Assembly (NCBI GenBank): GCA_963738545.1
Contig: CAVTXA010000002.1
Location: 310,001-374,000, forward strand
Reading direction: 5' to 3'
Length of the DNA stretch: 64,000 nt
From: Bog-756 sp963738545
GTDB lineage: Bacteria > Actinomycetota > Acidimicrobiia > Acidimicrobiales > RAAP-2
The position numbers and the translations under genes are program-made. The first letter of the stretch is position 1. Every line of letters starts with the position of its first letter. A model generated the notes under the pieces. That model was not told the DNA's origin, did not search any database, and was given only the letters and a program-made list of their open reading frames with translations. Shown here one piece after another: positions 34,797-41,213 of this stretch.

Positions 34797-34994
34797 GACC
34801 AAGTCCCCGATCACCGAACGCGTTGGGCACAGGCCGGCGAGAAATGTTGACATCCCCTGGCCAACGCGAGCGGTCCCCCAAGCTTCGATGACCCGCCACT
34901 GGAGAACCCGAGTTCTGATCTTTCTCGGCAGCATCTCTCACGACTCAACGCGGCCGCGGAAGTAGCCGGTCCTCGATCGGCACCGCTGCCTTCG

Positions 34995-35579
34995 TCACTG
35001 CTGCGGTGCCGTTGACCTGGGGATGGCGTTGTCGACGAGGATGGTCGCGATGGCGGCGGCAGTGCCAAGGGTGTCGGCATCCAGGACTCGGCTGCGGGCC
35101 GAGGCACCATCCAGGAGCAACGCCAGTTGCTCGCCGAGCTGTTCAGGGTGGGTGGCGCCAGCCTCGCGGGCGGTATCGGTGAGCCGAGCGGCAAAGGCGT
35201 TCTTGTAGGCGCTGGCGTGCACGCGTGCTGGGTGGCCTGGGTCAGGGATTTCGACGGCCGCCGCAATGAACGGGCACAGAGGCGAGTGGACGTCGAAGGC
35301 GGCGAGGAGTCGTTGGCGGGGTGTGAGGTCGGCGCGCTCGAACACTTCAGGCAAGACATCGGGATCGAATCGGCGTAGGCATTCGGCGATCAGCTCGTCC
35401 TTCCCGGTGAAGTGTTGGTACAGCGTGTGCTTGGACACCTCGGCCACAGCGCAGATCTGGTCGATGCCGGTGCGGTTGATGCCCTGATCGCGGAACAGCT
35501 GTTGTGAGGCGCTGAGGATGCGCTCTCGCGCTCCCCTGCCACGGCGCAGTCCTCGCGGCCCTTTCTCCAACGCTGTCAT
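34995..35579 (-). CDS. TetR family regulator divergent from an SDR operon
   Basis: 194 residues. The N-terminal helix-turn-helix reads ARERILSASQQLFRDQGINR, then IDQICAVAEVSKHTLYQHFT and GKDELIAECL. The C-terminal half (CPFIAAAVEIPDPGHPARVHA and after) resembles the TetR group with a C-terminal Cys-Pro motif that often controls SDR and oxidoreductase genes. It is divergent from the SDR at 35695, and two 13-bp direct repeats lie between them. It most likely represses both directions. Confidence 0.9.
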   Translation of the reverse strand: MTALEKGPRGLRRGRGARERILSASQQLFRDQGINRTGIDQICAVAEVSKHTLYQHFTGKDELIAECLRRFDPDVLPEVFERADLTPRQRLLAAFDVHSPLCPFIAAAVEIPDPGHPARVHASAYKNAFAARLTDTAREAGATHPEQLGEQLALLLDGASARSRVLDADTLGTAAAIATILVDNAIPRSTAPQQ

Positions 35580-35609
35580 TTGCCCAGCTTAGCTGAGGTG
35601 GGTACCGAC

Positions 35610-35666
35610 CGGTGTACATAACTCGCAATCTCTGGTACGTTAAGCAGCCAGGTCGGTGTACATAAC
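35610..35666. promoter_or_regulatory. Two 13-bp direct repeats, likely TetR operators
   Basis: CGGTGTACATAAC occurs exactly at 35610-35622 and 35654-35666, 44 bp apart (about four helical turns), in the gap between the TetR gene and the SDR gene. The first copy is part of GTAC-n8-GTAC. Two identical sites on the same helix face fit binding by two TetR dimers that control both divergent promoters. Confidence 0.7.
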
Positions 35667-35694
35667 ATCGGCAGCGCATCCGAACGGAGTACTG

Positions 35695-36429
35695 ATGGGA
35701 AAGCTCGATGGCAAAGTCGCAGTGATCACTGGCGGGACAAGCGGCATGGCGCTGGCCGGTGCCAAGTTGTTCGTCGATGAGGGAGCGCACGTCTTCATCT
35801 CGGGCCGGCGGAAGGACGTGCTGGACGAAGCCGTCGGTCTGATCGGCCGAAACGTGACCGGCGTACAGGCTGATTCGGCTGACCTCGACGATCTGGACCG
35901 ATTGTTCGAGGCGGTCAAGCAGGAGAAGGGCACGGTCGATGTGTTGTGGGCAAGTGCCGGGGTGGGCGAGCAGGGCAGGCTCGGCGAGATCACCGAGGAG
36001 CAGTTCGACGCCGCTTTCTCGCTGAACGCCCGCGGCACCCTGTTCACAGTCCAGAAGGCGCTGCCACTTTTCAACGACGGAGGTTCGATCTTCATGACTG
36101 GGTCGAACGCGTCGCTCCGGGGCTACCCCGACTGGAGTGTGTACGCAGCGAGCAAGGCCGTACTGCCCGCCTACGCCCGGGTGTGGGTGTCCGAGCTGAG
36201 GGACAGGAAGATCCGGGTGAACGTGCTGACCCCCGGCCAGGTCGCTTCGCCGATGCTGGAGGAGGTGATGGACGCGGAGATGAAGGCACAGTTCGAGTCC
36301 GTGATCCCGCGGCGAGAGATGGGCCGCCCCGAGGAGATCGCGTCGGTCGCGTTGTTCCTTGCCTCGGATGACTCGAGCTACGTCAATGGGATGGAGTTGG
36401 TTGTCGACGGCGGCACCACGGCGATCTGA
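35695..36429 (+). CDS. SDR family oxidoreductase
   Basis: 244 residues, classical short-chain dehydrogenase/reductase. The cofactor loop VAVITGGTSGMALAGA (the usual GIG is GMA), WASAGVG in place of NNAG, catalytic Ser in FMTGSNAS, and the YAASK catalytic Tyr/Lys (about 152-156) are followed by the C-terminal VDGGTT. ISGRRKDV suggests NADPH preference through the Arg pair after strand 2. The start ATG 35695 has GGAG upstream, and a longer in-frame ATG at 35656 would read through the operator. It is followed 62 bp later by an F420-reductase-like gene on the same transcript. Confidence 0.9.
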   Translation: MGKLDGKVAVITGGTSGMALAGAKLFVDEGAHVFISGRRKDVLDEAVGLIGRNVTGVQADSADLDDLDRLFEAVKQEKGTVDVLWASAGVGEQGRLGEITEEQFDAAFSLNARGTLFTVQKALPLFNDGGSIFMTGSNASLRGYPDWSVYAASKAVLPAYARVWVSELRDRKIRVNVLTPGQVASPMLEEVMDAEMKAQFESVIPRREMGRPEEIASVALFLASDDSSYVNGMELVVDGGTTAI

Positions 36430-36491
36430 GCCCTCCCGCCAGCAACGCCGCCACGACGAACTCATCCAGACACCACGAAGGAGCACGCGCT

Positions 36492-37109
36492 ATGACCACC
36501 ATCAGCATCATCGGCTCGGGGAACATGGCATCCGCCATCGGTACCCGCGCGACGAACCACGGCCACACCATCGAGATCATGAGCCGCAACACCGACAAAG
36601 CTCGGGCACTTGCCGACCAGATCGGCAACGGAGCCACGGTCGGCACGTTCGGGGCGAGACCGGCTGGCGACATTGTCATCGTCGCCGTCCTGTACTCCGG
36701 CGCGGTTGACGTGGTCGCGCACTACGGCAATGCCTTGTCCGGCAAAATCCTGATCGACATCACCAACCCGTTCAATGCCGACGTCACCCGACTCGTGACT
36801 ACCCCGGGCGACTCGGTGTCCCAGCAGATCGCCGCCATCGCTCCCGAGGACACACAGGTCGTAAAGGCATTCAATTCGATCCTGCAAGGCGTTCTTGCTG
36901 AAGACAAGCCCGTGGACGTGTTCTTCGCTGGCGACGGCGCCGAGGTGAAGGCACGAGTAGTGGCGTTTCTGGAGAGCCTGGACATGCGGCCTCTCGACGC
37001 AGGAGGTCTCGACATGGCTCATGTCCTTGAATGGGCGGGTGTCCTCTTGGTCGGCGTGGCACGCAGCGGCGCCGGCTTCGACATCGCCTTGGGAGCCAAA
37101 GCGCCCTGA
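36492..37109 (+). CDS. NADPH-dependent F420 reductase-like protein
   Basis: 205 residues. It starts TTISIIGSGNMASAIGTRAT, a Rossmann fold with GxGNMA as in F420H2:NADP oxidoreductases (NpdG-like) and related ProC-fold proteins; ARPAGDIVIVAVLYSGAVD and DITNPFNAD also fit. This family binds NADP and is found in F420-using actinobacteria, where it interconverts F420H2 and NADPH. Some members act on other substrates. AAGGAG precedes ATG 36492. It is in the SDR operon under the divergent TetR. Confidence 0.82.
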   Translation: MTTISIIGSGNMASAIGTRATNHGHTIEIMSRNTDKARALADQIGNGATVGTFGARPAGDIVIVAVLYSGAVDVVAHYGNALSGKILIDITNPFNADVTRLVTTPGDSVSQQIAAIAPEDTQVVKAFNSILQGVLAEDKPVDVFFAGDGAEVKARVVAFLESLDMRPLDAGGLDMAHVLEWAGVLLVGVARSGAGFDIALGAKAP

Positions 37110-37129
37110 ATTCTTTTCGAGGAGGACGA

Positions 37130-37195
37130 GTGCCGTACGTAGGAGGGACACCAAGGCTTGGACGGCACCAAGATCTGCCGGGTCTGACCCGCTGA
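37130..37195 (+). pseudogene. Truncated gene start (21 codons) after the SDR operon
   Basis: A strong GAGGAGGA ribosome binding site precedes GTG 37130, yet the reading stops after 21 codons (starts VPYVGG). The MPYV-type start is common in alpha/beta-hydrolases of the chloroperoxidase type that often sit beside such oxidoreductases. It may be the stump of a third operon gene cut by a rearrangement at the island edge. The identity is a guess. Confidence 0.3.
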
Positions 37196-37265
37196 ACCCG
37201 ACAGCCGATCTGAATCTGACGTCGTCCCAGTTCAGAAAGGGGTTCGGCCATTTGCCGATTGAGCT

Positions 37266-37302
37266 GGCTCGGAAGATCTAGTCAAATACCGGCTCTGACC
37301 AG
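37266..37302 (+). repeat. Left copy of imperfect 37-bp direct repeat
   Basis: Matches 39450-39487 with three substitutions and one single-base indel. The shared cores are TCGGAAGATC and CGGCTCTGACCAG. The two copies bracket the SDR/TetR/remnant segment, and the right copy lies just 3' of tRNA-Ala. Confidence 0.7.
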
Positions 37303-37316
37303 CGATATTCCGAACG

Positions 37317-38243
37317 TCATTTGACGATGAAACGATGGATGGCCTCGTTGGCGTGGTCCTGATAGGACGAGTTGGCCAGATCAGGGAAGATTTCCGATTG
37401 GTCGACCATGGGACCCTTCAACTTTCCCGCCGCGCTTGCGTAGAAGACGCCACTCGACAGCGTCGAGTCGGTGACGCCGTCGACGAGTCGCTTCGAGCCC
37501 ACGCCAAGTTCGTGGGAAATACCGAGGCGGGGCATGATGTGTTTGGCCGCAAAGCGTAGCGGTGGGGCTGCGCCAGCGGCAGCTTCGGTGCCCGTGGTGT
37601 TGCCGGGGCTCACAGTGATGAAGCGGAGATCGGGGTGGTGGCGCGCTAGGTGGGCCATCCACAAGGCTCCGATGTACTTGACCTGACCGAAGGCAAGGTT
37701 CTGATCATATTTTCGGTCAGCGAAGTAGCTGCCGTCGATGACGGCAGTGAGTTCATCGGTGGAGGTTGAGACGAAGGTGGGCCGTTTGAACCCCAACTTC
37801 GGAATCCCCCTGGCTGCTTCGCTTGCGACGAACACCGCTACCTCGCTAAGTCGGTTCTCGGTCAGGAGTCCTTCGAGGAGAACGGCGTGACCGAGAACGT
37901 TCGTTGCGAACAGTTCGGTGGCCCCGTCAGTGGTCAGCTCCATCAAGGACTTGTTGCCGATGACACCAGCATTCATGACCAGTGCGTCGAGAGATCCACT
38001 GATGGCCGCTAGGCCGGCGCGGACCGAGCCAAGATCGGCGACGTCCATGAGAATGATGTCGAAGATGTTTCGGCCGGTCACGGTTTCGAGATCGGCCTTT
38101 GCCTGTGTCGCCCGATCCTGGTTGCGGCACGCCAGGTAGATCCGCGCGAAGTCAGGGCGTACCGCCAGTTGACGGGCGACCTCCTTGCCGATTCCGACGT
38201 TGGCGCCCGTAATGAGTGCCGTCTTTCCCTGGAGCGCGCTCAT
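37317..38243 (-). CDS. SDR family protein with catalytic Tyr replaced by Phe
   Basis: 308 residues, similar in layout to retinol-dehydrogenase-like SDRs. The cofactor motif is ALITGANVGIG (residues 9-19), MNAG lies at 90-93, and the catalytic Ser is in VFVASEAAR (S141). Where the family has YxxxK, this protein has FGQVK (F185, K189), so the proton-donating Tyr is missing. It could be inactive, have shifted chemistry, or be a regulator. ATG 38243 overlaps the stop of a truncated SDR upstream (ATGA). It is divergent from the TetR gene at 38490, which probably controls it. Confidence 0.85.
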   Translation of the reverse strand: MSALQGKTALITGANVGIGKEVARQLAVRPDFARIYLACRNQDRATQAKADLETVTGRNIFDIILMDVADLGSVRAGLAAISGSLDALVMNAGVIGNKSLMELTTDGATELFATNVLGHAVLLEGLLTENRLSEVAVFVASEAARGIPKLGFKRPTFVSTSTDELTAVIDGSYFADRKYDQNLAFGQVKYIGALWMAHLARHHPDLRFITVSPGNTTGTEAAAGAAPPLRFAAKHIMPRLGISHELGVGSKRLVDGVTDSTLSSGVFYASAAGKLKGPMVDQSEIFPDLANSSYQDHANEAIHRFIVK

Positions 38244-38395
38244 TGGGCGTCCCCCTCATCCTTTGTGGACGCAGGAAGGTCGTCGAGCAAGCTGCAACGG
38301 GCATCCATCGCCCGGGCGGCCAAGGCGGTGGCCGCCTTGCCGATGGCGCTCGTCGCGCCCGTTACCAGTGCTGTCTTACCGTTCAGATCAGGCAT
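38240..38395 (-). pseudogene. Truncated SDR, N-terminal fragment only
   Basis: 51 codons starting MPDLNGKTALVTGATSAIGKAA, the first beta-alpha unit of an SDR with the TGxxxxIG cofactor turn, then about 20 residues of unrelated sequence and a stop that overlaps the next gene. A complete SDR would be about 250 residues. AAGGG precedes the ATG, so the fragment may still be translated and may serve only to couple translation to the downstream SDR. Most likely the stump of a duplicated neighbour after deletion. Confidence 0.75.
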
Positions 38396-38422
38396 CCCTT
38401 GTTTCCTCTCGTTGAAAATGGG

Positions 38423-38461
38423 TGACATAACCCACTATGTAGGTTGGGGAATGGGTTGTCA
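38423..38461. promoter_or_regulatory. Inverted repeat between divergent SDR and TetR genes
   Basis: GACATAACCCA (38424-38434) and TGGGTTGTC (38452-38460) are near-complementary arms with one unpaired base, 17 bases apart, in an AT-richer gap between the truncated SDR start and the TetR start. Size and position fit a TetR operator controlling both directions. Confidence 0.55.
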
Positions 38462-38489
38462 AACTCAGAATTACTGTTAGCATCGGAGC

Positions 38490-39095
38490 ATGGTCAATGA
38501 AACGAGTGACCGGCCGAAGCTCACCCCCAAGGGAGCGCGCACCCGGGCACGAATAGTGGAGAGCGCCGCCGCCCTGATCCATGAGCGCGGAGTGGCGAGC
38601 ACCACCTTGGAAGACGTCAAGGCGGCGGCGGAGGTCAGCGGGTCGCAGATGTACCACTACTTTCCCGACAAGGACGACCTCGTGCAGGCAGTCATCGACT
38701 ACCAGGCCGAGTCCATCGTCAATCGCCAGCGGCAAGCGTTCCGCAGCGCGAACGGAGTTGAAGCCTGGCGGAACATGGTGATCACCGCAGCGAAGCGCAC
38801 CAAAGCAAAGGGGGGCTGCCAGCTTGGTTCGCTTGTTGGTCAACTCGCCGAGAGTGATCCCAAAGCCCGAGCGCTCATCGCGGCAGGGTTCGATCAGTGG
38901 GCAGCCGCCATCAGCGATGGGCTGGAATCCCTTTATGCCGACCGGAAGCTCCCGTCGGACATTGACCCGGACGACCTCGCCTTGACTCTGCTCGCCACGC
39001 TCCAAGGGGGACTGCTGCTCGCCCAGGTACATAGGAATCCCCGTCCGTTCGAGACTGCCGTCAATACCCTCCTCGCCCTTGCCATCGGCAAATGA
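38490..39095 (+). CDS. TetR family regulator
   Basis: 201 residues. N-terminal helix-turn-helix KGARTRARIVESAAALIHER, then TLEDVKAAAEVSGSQMYHYF and PDKDDLVQAVI. The C-terminal domain has the KGGCQLGSLVGQLAE segment seen in a TetR subgroup (TetR_C_33-like/AcrR) with a conserved Cys near residue 111. ATG 38490. It is divergent from the SDR pair and probably represses it through the dyad at 38423-38461. Confidence 0.9.
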   Translation: MVNETSDRPKLTPKGARTRARIVESAAALIHERGVASTTLEDVKAAAEVSGSQMYHYFPDKDDLVQAVIDYQAESIVNRQRQAFRSANGVEAWRNMVITAAKRTKAKGGCQLGSLVGQLAESDPKARALIAAGFDQWAAAISDGLESLYADRKLPSDIDPDDLALTLLATLQGGLLLAQVHRNPRPFETAVNTLLALAIGK

Positions 39096-39143
39096 GCGAA
39101 GCCAGGATCGATCTCGGCTGTCGGAGCGGTCGTCTCACGGCCC

Positions 39144-39432
39144 TTGGATGTGGGCTGGCCTCGTCAAGATGATCGAGACTCTGTGACAGCTCCGCTCGTG
39201 GGGGAGACGTTCTCCTTCGACCTCGACGGGACGGCAATTGCGGGCTGCGTCATCGAAGCACCGCATGCTGCTGAGATGGGATCGTCAAGGAACCGACACG
39301 GCGACTTCGGCACCTATTTTCATCAACATCACGCTCACACCGACGAAGGGAGGTGCAAAAGTAGAGGTGGAATTCTCCGGTCTAAGTGCTGAGGACGCCG
39401 CCTCCTATTCTCCAGCTCAGGGAGCGGTTTGA
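39144..39432 (+). pseudogene. Frameshifted AHSA1/SRPBCC-like remnant
   Basis: Two readings in different frames look like consecutive parts of one AHSA1-type (SRPBCC fold) protein. The first, ending around 39275, contains VGETFSFDLDGTAIAGCVIEA. The second, from about 39262 to the stop at 39432, contains LRWDRQGTD, then APIFINITLTPTKGGAKVEV and EFSGLSAEDA. The family's N-terminal third is missing and the frames do not join, so the gene is decayed by at least one frameshift and a deletion. The rest of the 39096-39514 gap holds the right copy of the direct repeat. Confidence 0.55.
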
Positions 39433-39449
39433 ACATCGCCGTTTTCCTT

Positions 39450-39487
39450 GGTTCGGAAGATCCAGTCATATACTCGGCTCTGACCAG
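39450..39487 (+). repeat. Right copy of imperfect 37-bp direct repeat
   Basis: Pairs with 37266-37302. It ends 27 bp from the 3' end of the tRNA-Ala gene. Such a position is common for the edge of an integrated element, although the repeat is not itself a copy of the tRNA 3' end. Confidence 0.7.
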
Positions 39488-39514
39488 GGAAAATGTTGTG
39501 ATTCCGACAACGGG

Positions 39515-39588
39515 TGGAGGTGATGGGACTCGAACCCACGACTTCGACCTTGCAAAGGTCGCACTCTAGCCAACTGAGTTACACCCCC
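39515..39588 (-). tRNA. tRNA-Ala (anticodon TGC)
   Basis: 74 nt on the minus strand folding into a full cloverleaf. The acceptor stem GGGGGTG pairs with CACCTCC and includes the G3-U70 pair that identifies alanine tRNA. The anticodon loop is TTTGCAA with anticodon TGC, the T-arm is GTGGGTTCGAGTCCCAT, and the discriminator is A. The 3' CCA is not encoded (ACCC follows). It marks the right edge of the accessory-looking segment. Confidence 0.97.
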
Positions 39589-39875
39589 AAAAGACGCCGG
39601 ACCAAGACTTCGGCGACGTCCCGGTGCGTCTACCGTTCGCACGCTGTCTACGAACTGGCGACAGCTAATCCTATCGGCTCGGCGTCGCCTGCCCAGGTGA
39701 CGCCGCATCGCTGACGTCGAGCGGCGGGCTCCAGCGGGTGGTCCCGAAACGGGCGGCGGACCGGATGACCCTCCGCTCCCGATCCGTTATTGTGGCCGGG
39801 CGGCAGAGGGGCCAGCGGTGCCCCCAACTCCGCCTCGCCCCGGCGTGGACACGTCCGAAGAGTGGAGGAAACCCA

Positions 39876-40220
39876 ATGCCTGTCTCATCCGATACCAGCG
39901 GTGCGTTTCTGGGCGTGGCCCAGCACGATGCCAGCGCCCTCGAGGGCCTGTTCCAGGCCAGACTGGACAATCTCGAGGCGTCGGGACTCGACCCCCGGAC
40001 CTATTCACTGTGCAACATCGCCGCCCTGATCGCCGCAGATGCCGCTCCGGCCTCCTACGTCTTCCAGGTGGCATTCGCCCTTGAATCGGGCGTGACTCCT
40101 GAGGAGATTCTGGGGCTCCTGGTGGCGCTCAACCCCACCGTGGGCAACGTCCGTATCGTGTCGGCGGCAGCGGAGATCGCCTTCGCACTCGGCATCGAGC
40201 TTGATGCCGACGAGAACTGA
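39876..40220 (+). CDS. Carboxymuconolactone decarboxylase-like small protein
   Basis: 114 residues, all-helical. LDPRTYSLCNIAALIAADAA, YVFQVAFALESGVTPEEILG and VRIVSAAAEIAFALGIEL match the helix pattern of the CMD/AhpD-like family. The usual CxxC redox pair is absent, with only one Cys at the position of the first helix. GTGGAGGAA precedes ATG 39876. The 287-bp gap upstream has a hairpin at 39681-39704 (10-bp arms, one mismatch) and no other gene. The SHOCT gene follows 11 bases later, probably in one operon. Confidence 0.7.
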   Translation: MPVSSDTSGAFLGVAQHDASALEGLFQARLDNLEASGLDPRTYSLCNIAALIAADAAPASYVFQVAFALESGVTPEEILGLLVALNPTVGNVRIVSAAAEIAFALGIELDADEN

Positions 40221-40231
40221 GGGAGGCGGTC

Positions 40232-40513
40232 ATGCCCTTTATGCGCAGACGCCCGCTGCTCAGAGCCGCCGCTGTGGGCGGTGTGGCCTACATGGGCGCA
40301 AAGGCCGGAACCAACCGAGCCATGCAGGCCCAAGGGGCAGAGCAGGCTCCTGTCCAACCCGCACCGGCCCCGGCGCCCGCTCCCGCCCCTGTGGCTGCAC
40401 CCGCGGGTGACGACACCATCTCGAGGCTGACCCAGTTGGCCTCGCTTCACAGCTCGGGTGCGCTGACCGACGAGGAGTTCACGGCGGCCAAAGCCCAGGT
40501 CCTCAGCAGCTGA
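40232..40513 (+). CDS. SHOCT-domain protein
   Basis: 93 residues. A short hydrophobic N-terminal stretch (LLRAAAVGGVAYMGAKAG) is followed by a Pro-Ala linker (PAPAPAPAPAP) and a C-terminal SHOCT domain, DTISRLTQLASLHSSGALTD then EEFTAAKAQVLSS. SHOCT modules are short helical oligomerisation units common in actinobacteria and usually attach to membrane proteins. The stop is followed by a 15-bp sequence also found at 37210-37224. Confidence 0.85.
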   Translation: MPFMRRRPLLRAAAVGGVAYMGAKAGTNRAMQAQGAEQAPVQPAPAPAPAPAPVAAPAGDDTISRLTQLASLHSSGALTDEEFTAAKAQVLSS

Positions 40514-40563
40514 ATCTGACGTCGCTGTGATCGGGCCTGGTGACCGGATCCATCCCCGTCCGG

Positions 40564-41061
40564 TTAGTTGAGCTCCTTGGCCCGTTCGAAGGAGCGCTCG
40601 ATCTCCGCCCACGCCGCTTCGACTCCGTCGAAGCCGCCGACCTTGGTCAGCTTGTCCGGCTCGAGGTCCTTGTAGACGTCGAAGAAATGAGCGATTTCGA
40701 AGGTCAGGTGCGGAGGTAGGCCGTCGAGGTCGGTGACCGTCTCCCACATCGGATCGCCGACGGCCACGGAGATGATCTTGGCGTCGGGACCCTTCTCGTC
40801 GGTCATCCAGAACACCCCCACCGGTCGGCACTCGACCAGGCAGCCGGGGAAGGTCGGCTCGTCAAGGAGGACCAGGACGTCGAGGGGGTCCCCGTCCTCG
40901 GCCAGCGTGTCGGGGACGAATCCGTAGTCGGCGGGGTAGAAGGTGGCGGAGAAGAGCCTGCGGTCCAGCCGGATGACGTGACGTTCGTGGTCGTACTCGT
41001 ACTTGTTTCGGCTTCCCCTGGGGATCTCGACGATGACTTCGATGGTGCGATCGGTACTCAC
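40564..41061 (-). CDS. ppa: Inorganic pyrophosphatase (family I)
   Basis: 165 residues. It hydrolyses pyrophosphate to phosphate with Mg2+. The N-terminal EVIVEIPRGSRNKYEYDHE carries substrate residues. YPADYGFVPDTLAEDGDPLD (about 45-65) has the family Asp/Tyr residues, then DVLVLLDEPTFPGC and KIISVAVGDPMW. FFDVYKDLEP is the C-terminal signature. GTG 41061 has AAAGG upstream; a longer ATG at 41094 would add 11 residues. It is divergent from polyphosphate kinase, a functional neighbour in phosphate metabolism. Confidence 0.95.
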   Translation of the reverse strand: MSTDRTIEVIVEIPRGSRNKYEYDHERHVIRLDRRLFSATFYPADYGFVPDTLAEDGDPLDVLVLLDEPTFPGCLVECRPVGVFWMTDEKGPDAKIISVAVGDPMWETVTDLDGLPPHLTFEIAHFFDVYKDLEPDKLTKVGGFDGVEAAWAEIERSFERAKELN

Positions 41062-41201
41062 GTCACGTGCCTTTCTCGTCCCCCCGCTCGCCACTCATTG
41101 TGACCCACGACTGACCGTCTGCTCGACGCCCGGTCCCGACCAGGCCAAATTCGACACGCTTCCCCCAGAAGATGCCAGGAGGAGACCGGGGTCCCGGTTG
41201 C

Positions 41202-41207
41202 TATCGT
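41202..41207 (+). promoter_or_regulatory. Putative -10 element of a leaderless ppk1 mRNA
   Basis: TATCGT lies six bases before ATG 41214 and is preceded by TTGC. No ribosome binding site lies upstream of the ATG. This spacing would start the mRNA at or next to the start codon, as in many actinobacterial leaderless transcripts. Confidence 0.35.
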
Positions 41208-41213
41208 TGGTCG

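Noticed and set aside
39515..39588. Copy of tRNA-Ala 3' end at the left island edge as attachment site
   Set aside because: Searched by eye in 37100-37320 and found no copy of the 3' end; only the separate 37-bp repeat is present.
39681..39704. Hairpin upstream of the CMD-like gene
   Set aside because: 10-bp arms with one mismatch; no clear position relative to a transcript, so only mentioned with the gene.
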